DNA of 64,000 nt from Siphonodentalium dalli (lineage: Eukaryota > Mollusca > Scaphopoda > Gadilida > Siphonodentaliidae), in the NCBI GenBank assembly GCA_032622095.1, contig CP136063.1:277567426-277631425 (forward strand), in the 5' to 3' direction. Positions 1-10,367 of this stretch are shown here, piece by piece. The first letter of the stretch is position 1, and the number at the start of each line of letters is the position of its first letter. The notes beneath the pieces were generated by a model. It saw nothing but the letters and a program-made list of their open reading frames with translations, was not told the origin of the DNA and made no database searches. The position numbers were made by a program, and so were the translations under genes.

Positions 1-1255
1 GATGGCCACTGGCGGCCATGTTTATTGGCCGAATGACCCCAAAATTACTCGTTCCCATCTACATTCCAATTTCAACAGCCATGACAAATTTTATGATGAT
101 CAGACTAAAGGTACGGCCTGTAGCCCGTGCTAAAGGATTTAGTCATACAAAGAGTAAAATCCAAGATGGCTGCTGGCGGCCATGTTTTTTGGCCGATTGA
201 CCCCAAAATGACTCGTTCCCATCTACATGTCATTATTAACATTCTTGACAAATTTTATGATGATCAGACTAAAAGTAGGATCTGTAGCCCGTGCTAAAGG
301 ATTTAGTCATACAAAGAGTAAAATCCAATATGGCTGCTGGCGGCCATGTTTTTTGGCCGAATGACCCCAAAATTACTCGTTCCCATCTACATGTCAATAT
401 TAACATCCATGACAAATTTGATGATGATCAGACTAAAGGTACGACCTGTAGCCCGTGCTAAAGAATTTAGTCATACAAAGAGTAAAATCCAAGAAGGCTG
501 CTGGCGGCCATGTTTTTTGGCCGAATGACCCCAAAATTACTCGTTCTCATCTACATGTCAATATTAACATCCATGACAAATTTCATGATGATCAGACGAA
601 CAGTACGACCTGTGGCCCGTGCTAATGGATTGAATTTTGAAATCCAAGATGGCCGCTGGCGGCCATGTTTTTTGTCCGAATGACCCCAAAATGACTCGTT
701 CCCATCTACATTCCAATTTCAACAGCCATGACAAATTTTATGATGATCGGACTAAAGGTACGACCTGTAGCCCGTGCTAAAGGATTTAGTCATACAAGGA
801 GGGAAATCAAAGATGCCTGCTGGCGGCCATGTTTTTTGGCCGAATGACCCCAAAATGACTCGTTCCCATCTACATGTCATTATTAACATTCTTGACAAAT
901 TTTATGATGATCAGACTAAAAGTACGACCTGTAGCCCGTGCTAAAGAATTTAGTCATACAAAGAGTAAAATCCAAGATGGCTGCTGGCGGCCATGTTTTT
1001 GGGCCGAATGACCCCAAAATTACTCGTTCCCATCTACATGTCAATATTAACATTCATGACAAATTTCATGACGATCAGACAAACAGTACGCCCTGTAGCC
1101 CGTGCTAATGGATTGAATTTTGAAATGCAAGATGGCCACTGGCGGCCATGTTTTTTTACCGAATGACCCCAAAATTAATCATTCTGGTCTAAATGTTGAT
1201 GTCAACAGCTATGACAAATTTCATAATGATCCGACCAAAGGTACGACCTGTAGAC
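1..1255. repeat. Satellite-like array, 164-bp unit with 155-bp variants
   Basis: The motif GGCGGCCATG recurs at 11, 175, 339, 503, 658, 822, 986 and 1141. That gives periods 164, 164, 164, 155, 164, 164, 155. Units beginning GATGGCC at 1, about 650 and about 1130 resemble each other more than their neighbours, which suggests a four-unit higher-order repeat with one unit lost from the second round. The array starts before the window. Short open frames inside it are shadows. Confidence 0.9.
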
Positions 1256-1259
1256 TGCA

Positions 1260-1358
1260 TTGTTGACGCCTTACGTACACACGTACACACGGTCACACGG
1301 ACGACGGACGACAAAGCCATGGCAATAGCTCAAACTTTACAAAGTAAAGTTGAGCTAA
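1260..1358. repeat. GACGGACG-type dispersed repeat tail
   Basis: The stretch holds ACACACGTACACACGG, then CGGACGACGGACGAC, then AGCCATGGCAATAGCTCA and a short hairpin around CTTTACAAAGTAAAG. I associate this motif string with dispersed repeats of bivalve genomes, from memory and unconfirmed here. Confidence 0.5.
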
Positions 1359-1640
1359 AAATGATAAAATTGTTAAAGAATGTAAGAACAAATGGTAAAA
1401 AGTGTTAATTTTTTTTTTTTAGACCAATGCATTCTCTTATATATGCAAGGCGACCTATGGTCGACTCGCATATATAAGAGAATGCATTGGCACAGGGCAT
1501 AACTGTAACCATCACAATGTGGTCAATGAACCGGTTCCAATGATATCCATATTTGTATGGTGTTATTGAGACAGAGCGAAGATATTTTAGGCTGTTGAAG
1601 CTTTATTTGGGCGTTTTTTGCCGTTTTGTTGGGTAAAGGG
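1359..1640 (+). mobile_element. TTAA MITE family A, 5'-truncated copy
   Basis: Carries the internal A/T-rich block, one palindromic module (about 1423-1491), the CATCACAATGTGGTCAATGA segment and the right terminus TTGGGTAAAGGG followed by TTAA at 1641-1644. The left half is missing. Confidence 0.8.
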
Positions 1641-1864
1641 TTAACTAATTAATATAAATAATTTCTATAATATCCAAACCTGTGATTCTTAATTTTGTTT
1701 TCAAACCTTTTGGTTTTCAATTTACATAAAACGTGGTGAATCAGTTGGTAAGGTGACATATACCAACGTATTAAACAGTCCAGTGATAGAACAGCTGGTT
1801 CTAATACTGATTTGTGATCCATGCACGAGAATATAACTAACGCTAACATACACTTGTTTCTTAC

Positions 1865-1965
1865 CGACGTCTCTCGCCTCTCGAGAATTATTAAATGTAA
1901 TTCTCGGAACCAATTGATTACTCTATTTATTACACTTCTGCATCAATTTGCTAATTGTTAATCTT
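1865..1965. repeat. Dispersed hairpin element, partial copy
   Basis: The segment CCAATTGATTACTCTATTTA matches, inverted, the arm of the hairpin at 9610-9750. This copy keeps the short loop (CTCGAGAATTATTAAATG) and one arm only. Confidence 0.6.
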
Positions 1966-2048
1966 ACATGAGGTCACAGGTCAACACTTTAGAAATGTTT
2001 AATTTTTGTTAAATTGATTCTAACCAATAAAATGTTCAACTAACTCAC

Positions 2049-2174
2049 CAATACATTTTCCAGTTTCCTCATCGAAACGGTAACCACGGAGACAGTTACA
2101 CTTGTAGCTACCATGTGTGTTGTGACATATTCCATTTGGTCCACAAACATCTTGCTCAAGGCATTCATCAGCAT
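2049..2174 (-). CDS. Fibrillin-like exon 15: cbEGF module (last in window)
   Basis: This 126-nt phase 1-1 exon encodes DADEC, six cysteines and CHNTHGSYKCNC, and ends GKCIG. The acceptor is CTCATGCAG and the donor GTGAGT. It is the most 3' exon visible and the gene continues beyond position 1. The upstream intron toward exon 14 is almost entirely the 29-bp array. Confidence 0.93.
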
Positions 2175-2311
2175 CTGCATGAGATCAGAGATTTTTACAA
2201 TAATTATGAATAAGCTCTAAAAAAAAAGAACTTTTGTTTCCAATAAACCCGACTGACGCTATTTTGAAACGCCAAGTCTACTGTGAAATCGTGATATATA
2301 TATATTTTTTT

Positions 2312-4189
2312 TTTACCAATACACTGATTATCCTATTACACTTACCAATACATTGATTATCATATTACACTTACCAATACATTGATTATCATATTACACT
2401 TACCAATACACTGATTATCATATTACACTTACCAATACATTGATTATCATATTACACATACCAATATACTGATTATCATATTACACTTACCAATACATTG
2501 ATTATCATATTACACTTACAAATACACTGATTATCATATTACACTTACCAATACATTGATTATCATATTACACATACCAATACATTGATTATCATATTAC
2601 ACATACCAATACATTGATTATCATATTACACATACCAATACATTGATTATCATATTACACATACCAATACATTGATTATCATATTACACTTACCAATACA
2701 CTGATTATCATATTACACTTACCAATACACTGATTATCATATTACACATACCAATACATTGATTATCATATTACACATACCAATACACTGATTATCATAT
2801 CACACTTACCAATACACTGATTATCATATTACACTTACCAATACACTGATTATCATATTACACTTACCAATACACTGATTATCATATTACACTTACCAAT
2901 ACATTGATTATCATATTACACTTACCAATACACTGATTATCATATTACACTTACCAATACATTGATTATCATATTACACTTACCAATACACTGATTATCA
3001 TATTACACTTACAAATACACTGATTATCATATTACACTTACCAATACATTGATTATCATATTACACTTACCAATACACTGATTATCCTATTACACTTACC
3101 AATACACTGATTATCATATCACACTTACCAATACACTGATTATCCTATTACACTTACCAATACACTGATTATCATATTACACTTACCAATACACTGATTA
3201 TCATATTACACTTACCAATACAATGATTATCATATTACACTTAACAATACACTGATTATCATATTACACTTACCAATACATTGATTATCATATTACACTT
3301 ACCAATACACTGATTATCATATTACACTTACCAATACATTGATTATCATATTACACTTACCAATACACTGATTATCATATTACACGTACCAATACACTGA
3401 TTATCATATTACACTTACAAATACACTGATTATCATATTACACTTACCAATACACTGATTATCCTATTACACTTACCAATACACTGATTATCATATTACA
3501 CTTACCAATACACTGATTATCATATTACACTTACCAATACACTGATTATCCTATCACACTTACCAATACACTGATTATCCTATTACACTTACCAATACAC
3601 TGATTATCATATCACACTTACCAATACACTGATTATCATATTACACTTACCAATACACTGATTATCCTATTACACTTACCAATACACTGATTATCCTATT
3701 ACACTTACCAATACACTGATTATCCTATTACACTGATTATCCTATTACACTTACCAATACACTGATTATCCTATTACACTTACCAATACACTGATTATCC
3801 TATCACACTTACCAATACACTGATTATCCTATTACACTCACCAATACATTGATTATCATATTACACTTACCAATACATTGATTATCATATTACACTTACC
3901 AATACACTGATTATCCTATTACACTTACCCATACACTGATTATCATATTACACTTACCAATACACTGATTATCATATTACACTTACCAATACATTGATTA
4001 TCCTATTACACTCACCAATACATTGATTATCATATTACACTTACCAATACATTGATTATCATATTACACTTACCAATACACTGATTATCCTATTACACTT
4101 ACCAATACACTGATTATCCTATTACACTTACCAATACACTGATTATCCTATCACACTTACCAATACACTGATTATCCTATTACACTTAC
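2312..4189 (-). repeat. 29-bp minisatellite of exon-14 donor junctions
   Basis: About 65 tandem copies. On the minus strand each unit is CAGTGTATTG (end of exon 14) then GTAAGTGTAATATGATAAT (start of its intron). Common variants are C/T at the CACTG/CATTG position and A/C at ATCATAT/ATCCTAT on the plus strand. The last unit merges without a seam into exon 14 at 4190. Nearly every unit keeps TATTG|GTAAGT, a good 5' splice site. Confidence 0.95.
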
Positions 4190-4315
4190 CAATACACTGC
4201 CCATTTGGACCTTTTTTTAATCCCTCTCCACAATCACATTCAAATCCTCCCTCGATATTGATACACTTGCGACCCGGAGGACAGTTATGTTGCATGGATG
4301 TGCATTCATCAACAT
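4190..4315 (-). CDS. Fibrillin-like exon 14: cbEGF module, origin of the 29-bp array
   Basis: A 126-nt phase 1-1 exon. It encodes DVDEC, six cysteines, CINIEGGFECDC and a lysine-rich stretch LKKGPNG, and ends QCIG. The acceptor is CTGTTTAG and the donor GTAAGTG. Its final 10 nt (CAGTGTATTG) with 19 nt of intron form the 29-bp repeat at 2312-4189. Splicing from any distal copy would add multiples of 29 nt and usually break the frame. Confidence 0.93.
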
Positions 4316-4596
4316 CTAAACAGAAAACAGTAATATCCTATTAAATATGATAATATGTAAGACATATAGAACGACCCAGTATGTTGCTAAGGGGAAGAAC
4401 CTTGCGAAGGATTTTGCAAATAGTCATGAATCTATATGTCTATTTAGAACTAACACATGGCAACAAAGCGAATGCCTGATTAATCTTGTGGATCATTTTG
4501 AATGCGAGCAGACTTTGATATTACAATTTATTGTTTAGACATCAGTCTTTGATAATAAAGGCCTACCATATAATAATGTATAATACTGAATATTAA

Positions 4597-4840
4597 CCCT
4601 TTACCAACAAACCGGCCCTGTGCCAATGCATTCTCTTATATATGCGAGTCGACCATAGGTCGCCTCGCATATATAAGAGAATGCATTGGCTTAACATATT
4701 AAAAATGATAAAATTGTCAAAGAATGTAGAAAAATATTATAAAGATTGTTAAAAAATGTAAGAAAGGCCAATGCATTCTCTTATATATGCGAGGCGACCT
4801 ATGGTCGACTCGCATATATAAGAGAATGCATTGGCACAGG
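4597..4840 (+). mobile_element. TTAA MITE family A, 3'-truncated copy
   Basis: Starts CCCTTTACCAACAAACCGGC right after TTAA (4593-4596). It contains both palindromic modules separated by an A/T-rich spacer and stops after the second palindrome. There is no right terminus. Confidence 0.8.
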
Positions 4841-4849
4841 GGTTTTTTT

Positions 4850-5335
4850 GTTTTTAGAGTTATGTCCCTGGCTCTGCCCCTATTTGACCCAGTGACCCAA
4901 TTTGAACAAATCTGATTCCCAGTCACCCAAGGTCCCTCAGTACCAAATATAAGCTAAATCGGCCCAATATTTTTTTAGAAGAAGTCATTCTAAGAATTAC
5001 TATGAGTTATGGCCCTGGTTTCTCAACTAATTGACCGGGTGACCTCATTTGAACAAATCTGAACACCAGTCACCCAAGGACCCTCCATACCAAATATTAA
5101 GTTGTTGTAAGAATTATTATGGAGGAATAGAGTTATGGCCCTGGTTTCGCAACTATTTGACCCAGTGACCTCATTTGAACAAATCTGAATGAGAGTCACC
5201 TAGGGAACATCCACACCAAATATGAACCAATTCGGTATGATGGTTTCAGAGGAGAAGATGTTTAAAAAAAAGTTGACGGACGGACCCACATTTTGCCCCT
5301 TATGTGTCTACAAACTTAAGTGGCTAGAAAAAATG
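4850..5335. repeat. Three diverged copies of a ~140-bp repeat with GACGGACG tail
   Basis: The phrase AGTTATG-CCCTGG-(N)-ATTTGACC-CAGTGACC-CATTTGAACAAATCTGA recurs three times, followed by AGTTGACGGACGGACCC and a tail. It looks like a dispersed bivalve-type repeat. No coding potential is seen. Confidence 0.7.
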
Positions 5336-5583
5336 GTGTGACCTATGCGACTACTTGTTTTTACGTGGCTTCAAAAGGGGTTCTCACGAAATGCTACTTG
5401 CGAGGCTGCAAATCAAGTGTCAATGTATTCTGTGATTTAAGGTTGGCGCATGTGAAGTAGTCAGCAGATTGTATTTTTTCAACCCTTCATTCACAATTTA
5501 GAGAGTTCATTAAGAAATAAAGCGCGATTAAGAAAAATATTGTATATTTGTAAATAAGGTTGCTAATGTTGCTAGCCACTTAA

Positions 5584-6000
5584 CCCTTTACCCAACAGAA
5601 CGGCCCTGTGCCAATCCATTCTCTTATATATGTGAGTCGACCATAGGTCGCCTCGCATATATAAGAGAATGCATTGGCTTAACACATATTAAAAATTCTA
5701 AAATTGTCAAAGAATGTAGAAAAATATTATAAAAATTGTAAAAAAAATGTAAGAAAAAATTCTAAAATTGTTAAAGAATGTAAGAAAAAATGGTGAAAAG
5801 TGTTAAAAAAGATTTTTTTTAGGCCAATGCATTCTCTTATATATGCATTGGCACAGGGCAAAACTGTAACCATCACAATGTGGTCAATGAACCGGTTCCA
5901 ATGATATCCATATTTGTATGGTGTTATTGAGACAGACCGAAGATATTTTAGGCTGTTGAAGCTTTATTTGGGCGTTTTTGGTCGTTTTGTTGGTAAAGGG
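5584..6000 (+). mobile_element. TTAA MITE family A, complete copy
   Basis: Flanked by TTAA at 5580-5583 and 6001-6004. Left end CCCTTTACCCAACAGAACGG, right end CGTTTTGTTGGTAAAGGG. The first palindromic module is complete. In the second the central stem is deleted, leaving one short stem. Confidence 0.88.
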
Positions 6001-6003
6001 TTA

Positions 6004-6440
6004 AACAATAATGTACGTCACTGCGTTTCAACCTTCAGACCTAAGTTCTGCCGATAGTCACATCTATGAGTAGAAACATGTCTAGAAAGGAGTGTTATGT
6101 GGTGATGTTAGTTTCATTGGACCTAGATGTCATATCTGCGCCTATAGATACCAACAGTGTTAATGAGCAATGATTTGTTACAGTGTACCATGATATGTGA
6201 CCCAGTGTCAGGTTACAGCGGATAAAGAATAATTCAAGGACAACACGCAATGTGCATGAATTGTAACGTATACATGTGACAACGAGAACACTATCATTCG
6301 ATCTCTCGGCCAGATATCACCGTAGGATGGGAATGCCTTTTAGTCATAATTGTCCCATCAGATTCACATCAATCAACATTTACGGTGATATAGTTACCAC
6401 CTCACTGTCACTTCCGTATATTGGCTTGAATTGACTACTG
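6004..6440. other. Intron DNA, no feature seen
   Basis: No cbEGF-type exon, tandem array or recognised element. Ordinary AT-rich intron sequence. Confidence 0.6.
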
Positions 6441-6448
6441 TTAGACAG

Positions 6449-7342
6449 GGACCAGCCGAGAGGGTGACGTGGGCAAAGAAGTCTCCCTATTCTTGCTAAC
6501 TGCGCCCTAATTTTGCAGTCAGGCGAAGTTTAAGTCGCCCTGAAATTTCCGAAGTTGACCGACGAAAATTGGGAAAATATTCATCCTAATTCACTGCCAA
6601 CATTGATTGAACCCAGTTATCAATTGACAGGGTCTTATAAAACACCATAATTCTTATTAACATCTGTATTAATCCGATTTGGGAGCATATTCACCCCTGA
6701 GAGTTGATTGCAGACAACTGTGAATACATCGTAAGGTGTCTACAGTGACTTGTGATTTTGATATTATCACACCTGAAGATTACAACTCCTACACCTTACA
6801 ATGTTGTCAGTTCATCACCCCTTTGTTAAAGTTTGTAAAGGCCAGAACAACTTTGAAAACAAATTCATTTGTGTAACATGTTAATATCTGTACCCAGCTT
6901 AGGGACTTTTAATGAGTGAGAATATTCAAGATTTCGTTTTGTTTAGCAATTGTTTTTGTATTCATAAGCATTGTTTTGTTTTTTTTTATTCATAAGCGGT
7001 TGTAAAAATGACGTTCTCCTAAAATGATTAGATGAGATGGAACCATTCTCTCACAGTTATTAGATGAGATGGAACCATTCTCTCACAATTATGTTTGGAC
7101 TTTATTCATAGTTATTAGAGTGATGATTTGAACATAATTATTCCATATTGGAACAATTGTTTCATCATTTTAATTTAGATATTACATATCTCCTATTTTC
7201 GTTATATAGGAGACAATCGATTTTGGTGACTGTCGATTTAAATTTTGTAAAGGTCACTTCGCCTTATTGAGCACCCACTTCGCCTTATTTTTGTGACAGG
7301 GAAAAGTCACTTCGCCCTGAAAATCAGGTCTAGGCTGGTCCC
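6449..7342. mobile_element. Possible non-autonomous DNA element with short inverted ends
   Basis: The ends AGGGACCAGCC (near 6448) and GGCTGGTCCCT (ending near 7342) are inverted and flanked by similar TTAGA strings. The interior repeats CTTCGCC motifs and has a 2x tandem of a ~33-bp unit at about 7025-7090. No transposase is seen. The call rests on the ends only. Confidence 0.45.
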
Positions 7343-7840
7343 TTAGAACGACGGATATCGTAGACAAGTAGGCCAAAGTTCTTACAGTTCATAATACGGA
7401 CACAGATCCGGTAGATCCTATATGAACATCCCTTGTTATAGCAACGTGTTTGCGTATATAGGTCTAGTCTTGTGAGGCAAAATCCAATGTTCAGAGACGA
7501 CATGACAAGTGCAGTCTTATCTGGATTCTGGCAGACAAAGACAAATGACGCTTTGACGTCATGACATCATAACTGGTTTTATTAAGCTAACAAATGAAAT
7601 TGATCTAATACGAAAATATTTATTTTATAAATGTACGTCAATTGTTCATTTTCACATATCGGAAATTGTGAAGTAGCAAATTTTCTTTGCATCATGTTGG
7701 TTCAATGCAGATTCCGCGATTTTGCACAACCACTGCCGGAAGTCACATGATTTTTTTTCTCAAAAAAGTAGTCTGTCAAAAATTTCAACGACAAGGTATA
7801 TCGTAAATTATGTGTGATGTCATGTGTGATGTTATGTGTG

Positions 7841-7875
7841 ACCGTGTTCTGACAGACAAATTGACAAGATTCATT
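7841..7875 (-). pseudogene. Exon-13 fragment downstream of its donor
   Basis: GTGTTCTGACAGACAAATTG at about 7844 repeats, with few changes, GTGTTCTGACAGATGAATTG inside exon 13 (about 7969). The copy lacks both splice sites and most of the module, so it is a non-coding fragment. Confidence 0.7.
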
Positions 7876-7900
7876 CAGTGATTATATAAGCATTACTTAC

Positions 7901-8023
7901 CCCGACATGCTCGTCCCATCATATCAAGGACGTAACCCATGGGACATGCACATTTGTAGCTGCCGATCGTGTTCTGACAGATGAATTGACAAGGTTTCTC
8001 CAACTTAACACATTCATCAACAT
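7901..8023 (-). CDS. Fibrillin-like exon 13: cbEGF module
   Basis: A 123-nt phase 1-1 exon. It encodes DVDEC, six cysteines (third in CQFIC) and CQNTIGSYKCAC, and ends GRACRG. The acceptor is CTTTTAG and the donor GTAAGT. A fragment resembling about 26 nt from its middle lies just past the donor at 7841-7875. That fragment hints at another local exon-derived duplication. Confidence 0.93.
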
Positions 8024-8154
8024 CTAAAAGATGACGAATAAAGAAAATCACTCAGCATGATAAAAACGATCAAGCATTATGAAAATATTAATAATTTTGG
8101 CCAAATATAAAGTTTGAAGAAATGTTTTCAGCCACCTCCCTCATTACTTATTTA

Positions 8155-8990
8155 TTTTGTATGTACTAAGTAAATTGAAGATGCATAATCCAAACCCACC
8201 AATCAAAGCTCAGAGTGATCAGAATTCGATTTTTGAAATTTGTTATTTCTCGAGATATGTACTTATTTGTGGATGTGAAAAAATTTGTCAAGGTGATGGT
8301 CTCGGTCAAATAACAGATGACCACAGTGTCCCCCGACAACGTGGCAAGTCGATGCCGCTTTGTTAAATAAATTAAAAAGTCGAAAAGGGTTAATAACTCC
8401 GTAAAAAAATAATCTATATACATTTTGCACATCTCCAATATGTTGGTAACAATACTCTGAAGTTTCAAATATCTATGATCAAAACTGTAGGAGTTGATTA
8501 CACCATGAAGGTACCCTCATATAGAAAATTATAAAAAAGAAAAGGGTTAATAACTCCATAAACAAAAAAAATGTCCGTCATCTATATACATGTTGCACAT
8601 CTTCAATATATGGGCAACAATATTCTGAAGTTTGAAATCTCTGGGATGAAATCAGTAGGAGGAGATGATTACACCATGAAGGTACTCAAAAGTGTGACGG
8701 ACAGACGAACGGACAGACGAACGAACAACAGTGCCCGTTTCTATAGTCTCCCTTTTCTTTCAGAACGTCGGGGGACAATAACTCTAGAATCAAGAGATAA
8801 CAGGGCCCAATATCGTGATGATCAAGTGATAATACGACCATAGTTTGCTGAACAACATGTTGATAAATAACACGTTTTGGGAAATTTTGTACCATAGTTG
8901 AAAGTGATTAGCATATTGGAAGAATTGTTGTTGTTGTAACTTGATCACATGGGACCGAATGATCGGATTGAGTACCTTTAATTAAATCTG
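8155..8990. repeat. Dispersed element family E, long copy
   Basis: Opens near AAGATGCATAATCCAAACCC, includes CAAAGCTCAGAGTGATCAGA and two diverged copies of an ~150-bp block (AAAAGGGTTAATAACTCC...CACATCT-CAATAT). It then has a GACGGACAGACGAACGGACA tail and ends at GGATTGAGTACCTTTAA. The same ends occur at 13155-13565 and 53584-53855. Overlapping short ORFs are not convincing. Confidence 0.7.
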
Positions 8991-8999
8991 CACAAACCA

Positions 9000-9600
9000 A
9001 AACTTAAATTCCAAATACAATGACTGCAAATAAAATCTAGCATGACATGTATATAGCTTGTGACTTTACATGTGGGTATCCAGGAGCTGTTCCCAAACAT
9101 CACACCCATGTGAAGCCATGTATTGTGTGATCTTATATATCATTTGTTTGGGCGTTGATCTGTCTGGTTCAGTGTGACAACACAATTTTTGTCTTTTAGG
9201 ATTGCACACCACACAAGTGGAATGATCAAACAAGATAAGTTATGAACCATACAGCACCATTGTTCCACCAAGTCTAGCATCTATCCTATTGCCTATCTAT
9301 CACCCACAATTAAAGGCCCATTTAATTTTCGAGTCACTGATTGTTTTTACAGTGCCTTGATATATGGTTCTAATAACAATCTATGACATAAAATATGATT
9401 GATTAAAATACTTTATTACACTCCTATGCACGATTTCCATTGAAAACTCCGTTAATTAAAAATTGTAATGTCACTAGTGAATTATGTCACTTCTCGTTAC
9501 GTCATTCACGTTACGTCGCTTACTGATCTTGACTGAAATTTCAGTGGTAAATCTTTCTCCACATCGTGACTTTCATGCATTAATTCTGTGTGTTTTAATC
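9000..9600. other. Intron DNA, no feature seen
   Basis: No exon-like or array structure recognised. Confidence 0.5.
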
Positions 9601-9609
9601 ATATTCGGT

Positions 9610-9750
9610 GAAACAAATTGATGCCGAAGTGTAATAAATAGAGTAATCAATTAGTTCCAAGAATTACGTTAAATAAATCACTCGAGGTGAGAGACATTTA
9701 GGTATTATTTAACGTAATTATCTGAACCAATTGATTACTCTCTATATAAT
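9610..9750. repeat. Hairpin element with imperfect inverted arms
   Basis: AATAGAGTAATCAATTAGTT and its near-inverse AACCAATTGATTACTCTCTA bracket AATTACGTTAAATAA/TTATTTAACGTAATT. The loop contains CTCGAGGTGAGAGAC. Half of it recurs at 1865-1965. Confidence 0.7.
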
Positions 9751-10020
9751 TCATCATCATTTCGAATATCTGTGTCTCAGAAGATACCCACAGAGTAATT
9801 GAAAATAGCTGAAATCATAGAAACATTTCCCCCGTTTCGCTCCCAGAATGCAACATAATTCAAACTAAGATATAGAATTATTCCCTTTCTGTTGAAAATA
9901 ATAGACTTTGCACTACAGTCCAGATGAAACTTAAGCACAAAAAACATGCCGGTACCTCAACAAAAACAATATGTTCACAGTTTATATCACTGGATAAGTT
10001 GATAAGCCTGATTATATTAA

Positions 10021-10140
10021 CCTTTTCTATACTAAATACTCAATGATGAGTAGTTCCTTTAGGGAATGTTCAGATAATAAGCTCAATGAACATAGGTTAT
10101 TTGTTGATCTTATTATCTGAACAGTTCCAACCGAAATACA
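10021..10140 (+). mobile_element. TTAA MITE family B, left-end fragment
   Basis: Begins CCTTTTCTATACTAAATACT after TTAA (10017-10020) and contains the GTTCAGATAATAAG hairpin typical of the family. It breaks off before the right end. Confidence 0.75.
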
Positions 10141-10367
10141 TACTGTAGATTCATTTTTGTAGAAAAAATTGGTTTTGTCTTGATAAGCACGATGTGTCGT
10201 TTTGGAAGAACAGTGCCAAATCGCACAAACGCTATCTGATCCGAGAAAATAAACAATTGATTGCACTATAGTTAAATGTGCTAGCCTTTTAATGAATCAC
10301 TATATATGTAGCTTTGTTTATTGAAGATTTAATTTTTGACTGAAAAAAGCCATCTCCATGTCACCTT

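Noticed and set aside
1-600. Small ORFs of about 60 codons repeated in the 164-bp array
   Set aside because: They recur with the satellite period and show no conserved start context or domain.
7841-7900. An extra cbEGF exon
   Set aside because: Only about 26 nt resemble exon 13. There is no acceptor, the cysteine pattern is incomplete and the frame is not kept.
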